Positions 35,355 to 43,607 of a stretch of 64,000 nucleotides of DNA are shown one piece after another. The DNA comes from Elusimicrobiota bacterium (GTDB lineage: Bacteria; Elusimicrobiota; Elusimicrobia; 2-02-FULL-39-32), in the NCBI GenBank assembly GCA_021730935.1, contig JAKFYJ010000006.1, positions 1 to 64,000 on the forward strand. Reading direction: 5' to 3'. The translations under genes were made by a program, and so were the position numbers. Within the stretch, counting starts at the first letter, position 1. The number at the start of each line of letters is the position of its first letter. Under the pieces are notes generated by a model that searched no databases, was not told the origin of the DNA, and was given only the letters and a program-made list of their open reading frames with translations.

Positions 35355-35419
35355 GTTACAATTCTGTTACTTTTCTGTAACTTTTGTGTGAGGACTTTGC
35401 AACATTGATCTGTTAAAGT
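35355..35419 (+). promoter_or_regulatory. Array D: 11-bp-spaced sites ahead of the second pilus operon
   Basis: GTTAC at 35355 and 35366, GTAAC at 35377 and GCAAC at 35399 all lie on one 11-bp grid (the unit at 35388 is GTGAG). TAAAGT (35414-35419), a modest -10, starts 32 bp after the GTAAC core, which is 21 plus 11. It lies 11 bp before the ATG at 35431, so the leader would be only a few bases. Confidence 0.6.
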
Positions 35420-35430
35420 TGTAAGAGCTC

Positions 35431-36705
35431 ATGAAAAATATGAAATCAAAATCGGGGTTGATTTCGGCGCAGGCGGGTTCCTTGGGCGAGAGCCAAAAGG
35501 GGTCCGCGGCTCTCATCATGATCCTGGCCCTTTCCATCCTCGTCCTCATCCCCGTCGCCATGCAGGTCTCCAGCACGTCCCGCTCTCAAAGCCAGTTTCA
35601 GCTTGCCAGTTCCCAGGCCGACAACGCCGCCCGCGCCGGGCTCGTGGACGCCATCGCCTGGTTCCGCAGACAGCCGGGCCAGCCCGTCCACCAGACCGGA
35701 GGCCAAACTTTCCCCGACCAGGCCTTTGCGCCCCAGGCCAATTCCAATCCCCTTTTGAACGACACCCTGGACCCCACCGTCGGCATCGTGAAAGAATATG
35801 CCCTGTCCGACACCTCGGAACTTTGGGTGCGCTATGAAGTGAGGAAACAGAGCGACACGGCCTCCAACGCCGTGGACGTCCACGCGGTCCACGACATCAC
35901 GGACAAACGGATGGAAAACCACAGCGCGGGCGACGGGCTCGCCTGGTATATCGAGAGCTCGGGATATGTCTATGCCAAAAGAGATCCGGCGAAGGCGTTC
36001 AATGAAGCGCCCAATGTGGTCAAGGCTCATGCCCGGGCAAGCACCGAGATCATGCGCGTCTCCGTTCAGCTCCCGGCCCTGGCCGCGCTCAGTGTGAACG
36101 ACGTGAACACCGTCACCTTCAAAGGTTCTCCCAAGATCCGCGGCGGCAGTTCCGTGGGCCTGGCCTATCACGACGGCGTGCCTCTGGCCGCGCTCGCGCC
36201 TTCCACGGTCTCCGGGTCCCCCGCGTTCGACGAAATCGCTTCCGCGATCGACCCCAAAAACATTTTCGGCATGAGCCCCAGGGAACTCAAAGTCCTTGCG
36301 GACATCAGCGTCAGCACCTTTTCCGAAATGCCTTATTCATATACGGGCCACAAGACTTATCCCGACATGGCTCTGGTTTTCATCGACGGAAACGCCAAAT
36401 TTGACAGCGGCCGCCAGCTGATCGGCGGCGGCATCCTCTTCGTGAACGGCGACCTCAGCATCACGGCCGGGTCGCTGTGCAATTTCAGCGGGATCATTTA
36501 TGTCGACGGAAACCTGTCGGTTTCTCCCGGATCCGTCATCTCGGGAGCGGTGGTCGTGAAGGGGAGTGTTTATATGGACGGCACCCAGGCGGCGGAAATC
36601 AATTATGACGAGAGCATCGTCAATTCAGTCAGGAACCAGCTCGCGCAATATCGGGAAAACCGCTCGACTTATTACAACTTTTCGGGAGCCAAACTCACCC
36701 AATGA
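35431..36705 (+). CDS. PilX-like type IV pilus/pseudopilus assembly protein (copy 2)
   Basis: The 424-residue protein parallels the one at 29057: N-terminus QKGSAALIMILALSILVLIPVAMQVSS, the element ASSQADNAARAGLVDAIAWFRR, DTLDPTVGIVKEYAL, and a C-terminal run of beta-helix-like turns (GGGILFVNGDLSITAGS, NFSGIIYVDGNLSVSPGS, GAVVVKGSVYMDGTQ). Its membrane helix with preceding Gly suggests prepilin-peptidase processing. It starts the second pilus operon, controlled by array D, and overlaps the giant prepilin frame at ATGA when the upstream start of that gene is used. Confidence 0.75.
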   Translation: MKNMKSKSGLISAQAGSLGESQKGSAALIMILALSILVLIPVAMQVSSTSRSQSQFQLASSQADNAARAGLVDAIAWFRRQPGQPVHQTGGQTFPDQAFAPQANSNPLLNDTLDPTVGIVKEYALSDTSELWVRYEVRKQSDTASNAVDVHAVHDITDKRMENHSAGDGLAWYIESSGYVYAKRDPAKAFNEAPNVVKAHARASTEIMRVSVQLPALAALSVNDVNTVTFKGSPKIRGGSSVGLAYHDGVPLAALAPSTVSGSPAFDEIASAIDPKNIFGMSPRELKVLADISVSTFSEMPYSYTGHKTYPDMALVFIDGNAKFDSGRQLIGGGILFVNGDLSITAGSLCNFSGIIYVDGNLSVSPGSVISGAVVVKGSVYMDGTQAAEINYDESIVNSVRNQLAQYRENRSTYYNFSGAKLTQ

Positions 36706-36737
36706 AAAACATTTTCAGTTCCGGAGAGGAGAACCTC

Positions 36738-39700
36738 ATGAAACAGGACCGCGGGTTCAGCCTGGTGGAAGTGGTCGTGACCATGTCGATCCTGCTTTTC
36801 GTGGGGCTCGCCATCATGAACAATTTTCAGTCTCTGAGCAAAGCCAAGTCCGGAGATTTCGACAAAACTTTCGCCTCTGAAAAAGTCATTCAGATGATTG
36901 AAGAGCTCCGCGGCGTCGCCTCCACAAGCAAGTCCGTGGATCCTCTGGACGCTTATAACGACGGGAATGTCCAAAACCTTGTCCTCACCACGCTTGCGGG
37001 CGTGACGGATCCCGGGCACCCTCTGAGCGGAAACTCCAACCAGTTTTATACCCGGAACATCCTCATCACAACGGTCCCCAACGAACCCGATGTCCGCAAA
37101 GTGAGCGCCAGGGTTTATCTGGCGAGTTCAAAAAAACTCCTCGCCGAGGCGGTGAGCATCATCCGTTCCCTCGCCAGCAAGAATGTCCCCACCCAGGTTT
37201 TTGATCTCTATTTCATCCAGATCGAAAATGTCCAGGCGCAGTGGGCCGCCTGGCCCCGCACGACGAAACGGGACTATGACACCGTGATCCAGGACCTCCA
37301 GAACCGCAACCCCGGACTCGAGATCCGGACCCACGTCATTTCCCGCCTCGCCTATGGACGCGATCCCTATTATTCGCCCTATATCAATTATGCCGTCCGG
37401 AGCGACAACCTGAATCCGTCAGATATGCGGGTTTATTATTATCCGGGATTCTGCACCAACCCCTTTGACAATCAGCCCAGCTTGATCTATCAGCCGAGCG
37501 GCGTGTCCGCCAAATATAACTGGGACGGCGTCGTCTCCAAACCCGGCCCTGCTTTTGCGTCTTATCTCGATCCTCTGCTCAGGAACACCCAGGGCGACAG
37601 CATCGCCGACATCTATAACCACGCAGTCCGTTATCCCGAAGAAGAGCGCCTGTTCGCCCTCGCCGCCGCCGCCGCAGAAAACGCGGGGCTCCCCGCTCCG
37701 GAAATGAGCCTCCGGATGCTCCTGGAAAAAATGAGTTCGTCGCCGGCCGAATTGCAGAACGCGATGATCGTGAATTTTCACGGCAACACTTTGCCTGTCC
37801 CCCCCATGCGCAATTATTCGGACGCCGCAAAAATTCCCGACAACCATCCTTATGTCCGCGCAGTCACTCATCCGGAACGCATCAAATATGACTTGCCCGG
37901 CAACAAAGTGAAACTGCGCGTCTACACCTATGTGACGAACCCCAATGACGCCCAGTGGACGGACCACAACATCGCGCTCTCCTCATTCACCATCGTCCTC
38001 TCCACGGCCCTCAACCCGGCCAATGTCAGCATCCGCAAATCCACCGGAAATTCTTTCATTGATTATGCCTGGCAAGACACGAACCAAGGCGGAGTCGTCG
38101 ATTACATCGTGGGGACGGACTATAAACACAATGTCACCACCATCACCGTGTTCAACAGCCCCCTGTTCACTCCCGAATATTCCTCTTCAGGCAGAGGCCT
38201 CAAAACAAGCCGACAGCTTTATGGCCAGGAATATATTCCCTGCCCCGTGGACAACACATTTTCTTATTTCGACCCGACCGCTGATTTCCGCGAGTCCGGC
38301 AAGAATTTGACCTATGCCGGGGACATCCCCAAGAACACGGCCCGCTGGGTGATCACGCTTGGGGGCGGAGCGGGAATGCCGTCTTTGGCCAAGGGCATGT
38401 ATACCATCGACACCCGGATCGGCCGGGACACCACCGCCGGCTTGAGCGGAGGCAATCAGCCGACGAATTTGTCCCGCACTTTCGTGTGGGTGGGACAGGA
38501 AGTCCCGGGCTCGGAAATGATTCAGTTCATGGGAGATCCCCGCCACATGCCTTATGCCGATCTGAAATCTTTCGGCCTCTACAACCAGTTTTTCACCGCC
38601 GCGGACCTTTCCGCCCAGGGTTATGAAAACTTCAAAATTTTCCCGGCCTCCTGGTTCAACGGATACAACAATGTTTTGAACATGGATGTTCCCAGGTTTT
38701 TCATGCTGTATCGGACAGCGCTTCAAAAAACGGAATCGATTTTCAACAATCCAGCCACCCAGGCTTTCGCGTATTTGCAGGCCGGAGGCGAGATCGGGGA
38801 CGTCAACACCCGCCTCACTCCGTGGCGGCCGAACGATAACGCGGCTTCCGGTTCCGTCCGGGAAATTTCGGCCCCCACCGGAAGCTCCTATTCCCCCGCG
38901 GAAAGTTATAACCGCCTGATCGCGAGAGACGGCGCGAATTTCTGGTATAGCCGGTTTTGGCTGGGCGAACTTTATCCCGATAGCGAATACAAGGATTGGT
39001 GGCAGACCACCGGAAACCTGCCCGTGGGATCCGAAAAATATTACCGCGCGCTTTACAGAAAACTCACCGGCGGAGCGGTCACGAGCCAGTCTGATCTGGA
39101 CCCCGCCGATTCTCCGGCCACGGTCCCTGCCAACAACACCCGCCCCGCATCCATGGCTGACACCCGCGGTTCCGCCTCTTTCTTTAACGGCGGAAAAATC
39201 GCAAACTCTTATTTTTCGCATTTCTCTCCGGCCTCCGGAAACCCCGCGAATTACGGCGACCTGACGACCCCGGGACTGAACATGGCCAAAGATTTCAATT
39301 CCGTGTTGCCGAGTTTTATGGACGCGCCCCGCCCTTTCCGGCCCGACGATGTGACCGCCGGAGGGTATCCTCCGGAATTTTCGACCGTGACGTATTCCAA
39401 TGTCACACAGCGCACCACTCTTCTCACTTTCAGGACCGTTTATGAAACGCGGAGCCTGGAGGGGTCCCACGACTCAAGCGCGGTCATCCGGATGTCCACC
39501 AACACAGGTTTGATGGGGAGCGTAATCGTCAGCGGCATCAACGGTTCCTCCGCAGGTTCCCAAAATGTGACCAAACTTTCCGCGATCGAACTCATACACA
39601 CGTTTCTGGACCTGGGACTTGCCGATGACAGCCGAACGCCCCAGATCCCCCTGGTCGCCATCACCAGCCCCACGGCGGTCACGGATTTCAACAACCCCTC

Positions 39701-40046
39701 CAGCCTCAATTTCGTCTGGACCTCTTCCTGGACCCGCTGGGACAACCAGCCCTATACCTCTTCCTATCCCTCAAATTTCTCCGAAGGCATTCCTCTCGTC
39801 TTCAACGTCAAATATTCCAAAGACAACGGCAAAACCTGGAATTTTATCCAGGACGACGCCGCGGCAAAACCGGGAATTCTGGACAGCGGAGCCTCACACG
39901 CCGTCTCCGCCTATGGATACACCTGGGACGTCTCCAACAGCGCGCAATTCCCCGCCGGGACCTATGACGTCCGCGTCGAGGCGTATCGGACGAACCGGGC
40001 GCTCCACTATGCGTATCAACAGATCCACATGTATTTTCAGCGATGA
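36738..40046 (+). CDS. Giant PilV-like prepilin (copy 2, about 1,102 residues)
   Basis: I choose the ATG at 36738 because GGAGAGGAG lies just ahead and it gives a six-residue leader, MKQDRG/FSLVEVVVTMSILLFVG, with Glu at +5; the track start at 36702 adds twelve residues. The large exterior part matches copy 1 throughout: NPGLEIRTHVISRLAYGRDPYYSP, VNFHGNTLPVPPMRNYSD, QFMGDPRHMPYADLKSFG, NFWYSRFWLGELYPD. A C-terminal beta domain follows with FNVKYSKDNGKTWNFIQDD, a form seen in fibronectin/sialidase-like repeats. Function beyond being a pilin-anchored surface protein is unknown. Confidence 0.85.
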   Translation: MKQDRGFSLVEVVVTMSILLFVGLAIMNNFQSLSKAKSGDFDKTFASEKVIQMIEELRGVASTSKSVDPLDAYNDGNVQNLVLTTLAGVTDPGHPLSGNSNQFYTRNILITTVPNEPDVRKVSARVYLASSKKLLAEAVSIIRSLASKNVPTQVFDLYFIQIENVQAQWAAWPRTTKRDYDTVIQDLQNRNPGLEIRTHVISRLAYGRDPYYSPYINYAVRSDNLNPSDMRVYYYPGFCTNPFDNQPSLIYQPSGVSAKYNWDGVVSKPGPAFASYLDPLLRNTQGDSIADIYNHAVRYPEEERLFALAAAAAENAGLPAPEMSLRMLLEKMSSSPAELQNAMIVNFHGNTLPVPPMRNYSDAAKIPDNHPYVRAVTHPERIKYDLPGNKVKLRVYTYVTNPNDAQWTDHNIALSSFTIVLSTALNPANVSIRKSTGNSFIDYAWQDTNQGGVVDYIVGTDYKHNVTTITVFNSPLFTPEYSSSGRGLKTSRQLYGQEYIPCPVDNTFSYFDPTADFRESGKNLTYAGDIPKNTARWVITLGGGAGMPSLAKGMYTIDTRIGRDTTAGLSGGNQPTNLSRTFVWVGQEVPGSEMIQFMGDPRHMPYADLKSFGLYNQFFTAADLSAQGYENFKIFPASWFNGYNNVLNMDVPRFFMLYRTALQKTESIFNNPATQAFAYLQAGGEIGDVNTRLTPWRPNDNAASGSVREISAPTGSSYSPAESYNRLIARDGANFWYSRFWLGELYPDSEYKDWWQTTGNLPVGSEKYYRALYRKLTGGAVTSQSDLDPADSPATVPANNTRPASMADTRGSASFFNGGKIANSYFSHFSPASGNPANYGDLTTPGLNMAKDFNSVLPSFMDAPRPFRPDDVTAGGYPPEFSTVTYSNVTQRTTLLTFRTVYETRSLEGSHDSSAVIRMSTNTGLMGSVIVSGINGSSAGSQNVTKLSAIELIHTFLDLGLADDSRTPQIPLVAITSPTAVTDFNNPSSLNFVWTSSWTRWDNQPYTSSYPSNFSEGIPLVFNVKYSKDNGKTWNFIQDDAAAKPGILDSGASHAVSAYGYTWDVSNSAQFPAGTYDVRVEAYRTNRALHYAYQQIHMYFQR

Positions 40047-41044
40047 CCCCGCGCGCGACTCCCCAGGCCGGATTCACTCTCGTCGAGATGCTTCTCAGCG
40101 TCACCCTGATGGCCATGATGATCGCCATGGTGGGCCCCATGATCAACCTGACCCGTTCCGGAACGGTCCAATATGAAGCGCACATGCAGATCAAGACCGC
40201 GGCCCAGAAAACCATGAACAAAATCCAGCATCGCCTCGTGGAGTGCAAGCGGCTTTTTCAGGGCACCGCGCCGGACATCCTGTTCCAGATGCGCTGGTCT
40301 CCGGACGGCCAGCCCGAACCCATCAGCGGAAGCGTCCTCCCCGTCATCCAGCCCAACGGGTCTCTTGCGGATCCTTCGGCCCTAAGCGGATCCACCGGCA
40401 ACATGCTTTTCCTCGCGTCTCTGGGCGTGCCTGAAGACCTCAGCGTCCTGAACGGTTCGGGCGTGTCAGAAAACCTCAGGATCGACAATTATCGTTTCTG
40501 TTTTTATTATGTCGGCGCGGGTTCCGGAAAACTGGTCGGCGACAAATTCAACCGGACGCTGTGGGAATGGGAGAGCGTCGCGTATGCCGATTACAGCGCG
40601 ATCATGGCGATCAGCGACACTGCGAAAAGGCTCAACGCGGTCAGCGCATTGATGAACAAAGGTTTTTTATACGCCTGCGACCTTTCCACTGTGACGGCGG
40701 CCGGCGCTTTTTATCTCCTGAACTCCACCGGGACCCTGAGCCCCCAGATATATCACATGATCGTGCGGGATTCCGGGGGCCCGATTGCCGCCATGGGAAA
40801 CATGACCGGGTCCTATAGCTACGGCGTTTCTCCCAACACGGGCGGAACTTTCACTCCCAAGGATTCTGTCCCAAAATTCGCGACAGCGAGCGGTGAATTT
40901 CCGTCGGGATTCGAAGTCCTCGTCACGGGAGTTTCCGGCTCGCGGCAAGTGGTGGCCCGTCTCGTCATGGCGGCTTCCTCCGGCATCACCCGAAGCGTTT
41001 CCTACGAACAGATGATCTACGCCACCGTCCACGACGTCTGGTAA
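40043..41044 (+). CDS. PilW-like prepilin (copy 2)
   Basis: The 333-residue protein has leader MTPRATPQAG then FTLVEMLLSVTLMAMMIAMVGPMI, with Glu at +5 after the cleavage Gly. The remainder is globular and ends RSVSYEQMIYATVHDVW, matching copy 1 (VRDVW). The ATG overlaps the giant prepilin stop (ATGA). The two PilW copies have exactly the same length, supporting duplication of the whole three-gene operon. Confidence 0.82.
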   Translation: MTPRATPQAGFTLVEMLLSVTLMAMMIAMVGPMINLTRSGTVQYEAHMQIKTAAQKTMNKIQHRLVECKRLFQGTAPDILFQMRWSPDGQPEPISGSVLPVIQPNGSLADPSALSGSTGNMLFLASLGVPEDLSVLNGSGVSENLRIDNYRFCFYYVGAGSGKLVGDKFNRTLWEWESVAYADYSAIMAISDTAKRLNAVSALMNKGFLYACDLSTVTAAGAFYLLNSTGTLSPQIYHMIVRDSGGPIAAMGNMTGSYSYGVSPNTGGTFTPKDSVPKFATASGEFPSGFEVLVTGVSGSRQVVARLVMAASSGITRSVSYEQMIYATVHDVW

Positions 41045-41083
41045 ACCCTCCCCCAACCCCTCCGTCCAAAAGTCACATTAATT

Positions 41084-41137
41084 TTTACATTTCGTTTACA
41101 TCCCTGTAACTTAATTTCAAGCCATACCCTTTATACT
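41084..41137 (+). promoter_or_regulatory. Array E: 11-bp-spaced sites and -10, leaderless PorV-like gene 1
   Basis: TTTAC at 41084 and 41095 and GTAAC at 41106 are 11 bp apart. Twenty-one bp after GTAAC comes TATACT (41132-41137), which ends 6 bp before the ATG at 41144. Transcription should thus begin at the start codon itself. No SD is possible on such an mRNA. Confidence 0.75.
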
Positions 41138-41143
41138 CATAGT

Positions 41144-42091
41144 ATGAAAACGAGATTGCAGGTTATCCTCTTCACCGCCTCTCTCATAAGCTCAGCCGCG
41201 CTGAATGCGGCGCAGACCGGCGGAGCCTTCCTCAAGATCGATCCTTCCGCCCGGAGCTATGCCCTGGGCCAGAGCGGGGCGGTCGCGGCGCTTGGAGCGG
41301 AATCCATCGGGACCAACCCCGCCAATTTAATGGATATGAGCCGCAAAATGGAGCTCATGTCGGCTTATTCCAGCATCAGCGAAGACGTCTCCTATGCCCA
41401 CATTGCCGGCGCCGTCAACCGTTCCATGAACAAGAACCTTCTCGTGGACGCCATCGGCTTCTCTTATACAAGGCTTTCGGTCGGCGGCATCGACGGCAGA
41501 GATTCCGGCGGAAACAAGACGGCGGATTTCGGAAGCGTGGACAGCCAGATGTCCATGAGCCTGAGCGGAAACGCCGGGAAAATGAAATTGGGACTCACGG
41601 GGAAAGTGGTGCAGAGCAAGATCGGGGAATATAAAGCCAACACGGCGTTTGCGGGCGATTTCGGGATGAGCTGGGGGTTCCGTTCTCTGGGCAGAAATAT
41701 TACAGCCGGCGCGAGCGTTTCCAATTTTGGACAGGGCATCAAATATATCAACCAGAAAGATGCCTTGCCCACGACCCTGAACCTGGGCTTGGGAACGGCC
41801 GTGGGGCCCCTGAATCTCATGGGAGGCCTGAAACAGGAATTTAACGGCAAAACAGCGATGAACATGGGCGTGGAATTCAACGCGGGCATGGTTTCCCTGA
41901 GGGCCGGAATGAACGCGCTCAGCGGAAACAAAGGCAACAAAACCTCGAACGGCTTCGACGGATTGTCGAGCGGCGTGGGGTTCAGGATCGGGAACACAAG
42001 AATGGATTATGCCATCGGCCAGGCCAGCGCGGATTTGGGCGTCACCCAAAGATTAAGTTTGACCTTGCAATTTGGAAGAAAACCTGAATAA
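41144..42091 (+). CDS. PorV/PorQ-family (UPF0164) outer-membrane protein 1
   Basis: The 315-residue protein has a signal peptide (LQVILFTASLISSAALNAA) and the family N-terminus GGAFLKIDPSARSYALGQSGAVAALGAESIGTNPANLMDMS, followed by barrel strands and a terminal aromatic strand, RLSLTLQFGRKPE. It is clearly homologous to the proteins at 42664 and 46701 but more diverged than those two are from each other. It is followed by the small C-terminal-domain gene at 42131. By analogy with PorV of type IX secretion it may handle proteins with such domains at the outer membrane; that is inference. Confidence 0.85.
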   Translation: MKTRLQVILFTASLISSAALNAAQTGGAFLKIDPSARSYALGQSGAVAALGAESIGTNPANLMDMSRKMELMSAYSSISEDVSYAHIAGAVNRSMNKNLLVDAIGFSYTRLSVGGIDGRDSGGNKTADFGSVDSQMSMSLSGNAGKMKLGLTGKVVQSKIGEYKANTAFAGDFGMSWGFRSLGRNITAGASVSNFGQGIKYINQKDALPTTLNLGLGTAVGPLNLMGGLKQEFNGKTAMNMGVEFNAGMVSLRAGMNALSGNKGNKTSNGFDGLSSGVGFRIGNTRMDYAIGQASADLGVTQRLSLTLQFGRKPE

Positions 42092-42130
42092 TTACATAGG
42101 CCTGTGAAAAATATCGTGGAGGAGAAAAAC

Positions 42131-42499
42131 ATGAAACCGAAATATTCAAGAATCGTCGCTGAAGCCATGGTCCCCGCTCTGATTTTATTTGCCGCCTGCA
42201 CCTTCAAGGCCATGGCCCTCTGGGCGTCCGACTCTTCCATCCGGGTCTATCCCAACCCCTGGCGCGCTGGCCAAAATGCCCCCCGATCGGTCACCCTGGA
42301 CAATCTGCCCCTCAACAGCACGGTCAAAATCCTGTCCCTGGCGGGAGACCCCGTAAAAACCCTTTCCGTCCCCGGGGGCTCGGCTTCCTGGGACCTGACC
42401 AATGAGGCAGGAAACAGCGTTACTTCAGGCGTTTATGTCTATGTCGCCAAATCCGAAGGAAACCAGGTTTTTAGAGGCAAAATCGCCGTTATTCGTTAA
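42131..42499 (+). CDS. Small exported protein with a solitary FlgD/T9SS-like C-terminal domain
   Basis: The ATG at 42131 is preferred over the track GTG at 42104 because GGAGG lies about 8 nt ahead. The 122-residue product has a signal peptide (MVPALILFAACTFKAMA) and then a single Ig-like C-terminal domain: SSIRVYPNPWRAGQNAP, STVKILSLAGDPVKTL, ASWDLTNEAGNSVTSGVYVYV, GKIAVIR. The YPNPW box and the SGVYVY/GKxAVIR end are those found on FlgD-type sorting tails. Alone, it may be a decoy, a cap or a minimal surface unit. It forms a pair with the PorV-like gene upstream. Confidence 0.75.
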   Translation: MKPKYSRIVAEAMVPALILFAACTFKAMALWASDSSIRVYPNPWRAGQNAPRSVTLDNLPLNSTVKILSLAGDPVKTLSVPGGSASWDLTNEAGNSVTSGVYVYVAKSEGNQVFRGKIAVIR

Positions 42500-42517
42500 T
42501 ACTCTCCTCCCTTCCCC

Positions 42518-42577
42518 TGTAAACCTTTGTAAAACCATGTAAAGGCGTCCTTGTGGTTCCCCCTTTTTAGGGGTACC
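42518..42577 (+). repeat. Three TGTAAA words at 10-bp steps followed by a hairpin (copy 1)
   Basis: TGTAAA occurs at 42518, 42528 and 42538. A hairpin follows at 42555-42577 (GGT-CCCC / GGGG-ACC with one internal mismatch and a 7-nt loop). The same arrangement is conserved at 46556-46615, where loop and stem-flank bases differ but pairing is kept. There is no T-run, so it is not a classical terminator. Confidence 0.55.
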
Positions 42578-42603
42578 CTTGGGGTGTCATGGCATCCAAA
42601 ACT

Positions 42604-42657
42604 TTTACATTTTGTTTACATCCCTGTAACTTAATTTCAAGACCCGTCCTTTATAAT
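42604..42657 (+). promoter_or_regulatory. Array F: 11-bp-spaced sites and -10, leaderless PorV-like gene 2
   Basis: TTTAC at 42604 and 42615 and GTAAC at 42626 keep the 11-bp step. TATAAT (42652-42657) follows GTAAC after 21 bp and ends 6 bp before the ATG at 42664. This rules out the track start at 42589, which lies upstream of the promoter. Confidence 0.78.
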
Positions 42658-42663
42658 CAGGGT

Positions 42664-43605
42664 ATGAAAAACAAAATGAAACTCCAGCTGATCGCGGCAC
42701 TGGTCCTCAGCTCAGCGTCCCTGAACGCGGCCGTGAGCGGCGGATCCTTTTTGAAGATCGATCCTTCAGCGAGAAGCTATGCCCTGGGCCAGAGCGGAGC
42801 GGTTGCGGCGCTCGGAGCGGAAGCCATGGGAACGAACCCCGCCAATTTAATGAACATGAGCCGAAAGATGGAAGTGATGTCGGCATATTCCAGCCTGAGC
42901 GAAGGCGTGTCTTATGGCCACATCGCGGGAGCCATAAACAGATCCGTGAACAAAAATCTTCTGGTGGACGCCATCGGCTTCTCTTATACGCGGCTTTCAG
43001 TCGGCGGCATTGACGGCAGAGATTCTTCAGGGAACAAGACCTCAGATTTCGGATCGGACGACAGCCAGATGTCGATGAGCATGAGCGGGAACATCGGGAA
43101 GATGAAAGTGGGAGTGACTGGGAAAGTGGTGCAGAGTAAGATCGGGGAATATAAAGCCAATACAGCGTTTGCGGGCGATTTCGGGATGAGCTGGGGATTT
43201 CGTTCTCTCGGCAGAAACATCACGGCGGGCGCGAGCCTCTCAAATTTTGGACAGGGCATCAAATATATCAACCAGAAAGATGCTTTGCCCACGAGCATGA
43301 ACCTTGGACTCGGAACCGAAGTGGGCCCCTTGAACCTGTTGGGAGGGCTCAAACAAGAACTGAACGGCAAGATGGCGATGAACATGGGATTGGAATTCAA
43401 CGCGGGACTGGTTTCTCTGAGAGCGGGCATGAACGCATTGGGCGGAGCGAAGGGGAGCAAAGGCGGATTCGACGGGCTCTCCAGCGGCGTGGGATTTCGG
43501 ATCGGGAACTCGAGGATGGATTATGCGGTGGGCCAGTCTTCATCAGATTTGGGCATCAGCCATAGATTAAGTTTGACTCTCCAGTTCGGCAAGAAGGCGG
43601 AATAA
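42664..43605 (+). CDS. PorV/PorQ-family (UPF0164) outer-membrane protein 2
   Basis: From the leaderless ATG at 42664 the protein is 313 residues, with signal peptide LQLIAALVLSSASLNAA and family start GGSFLKIDPSARSYALGQSGAVAALGAEAMGTNPANLMNMS. The protein at 46701 has the same length and differs at only about five positions I can see, so these are recent duplicates. It precedes the large propeller/Ig protein by 2 bp, and the two are surely co-transcribed. Confidence 0.88.
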   Translation: MKNKMKLQLIAALVLSSASLNAAVSGGSFLKIDPSARSYALGQSGAVAALGAEAMGTNPANLMNMSRKMEVMSAYSSLSEGVSYGHIAGAINRSVNKNLLVDAIGFSYTRLSVGGIDGRDSSGNKTSDFGSDDSQMSMSMSGNIGKMKVGVTGKVVQSKIGEYKANTAFAGDFGMSWGFRSLGRNITAGASLSNFGQGIKYINQKDALPTSMNLGLGTEVGPLNLLGGLKQELNGKMAMNMGLEFNAGLVSLRAGMNALGGAKGSKGGFDGLSSGVGFRIGNSRMDYAVGQSSSDLGISHRLSLTLQFGKKAE

Positions 43606-43607
43606 AC

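Noticed and set aside
38187-39470. 427-residue minus-strand ORF
   Set aside because: Antisense shadow of the giant prepilin gene; Arg/Gly/His-rich composition typical of such shadows.
42589-42663. N-terminal extension of PorV-like gene 2 (and the same at 46626-46700)
   Set aside because: These 25 codons lie over the 11-bp array and -10 box; homologous gene 1 starts at the corresponding inner ATG.
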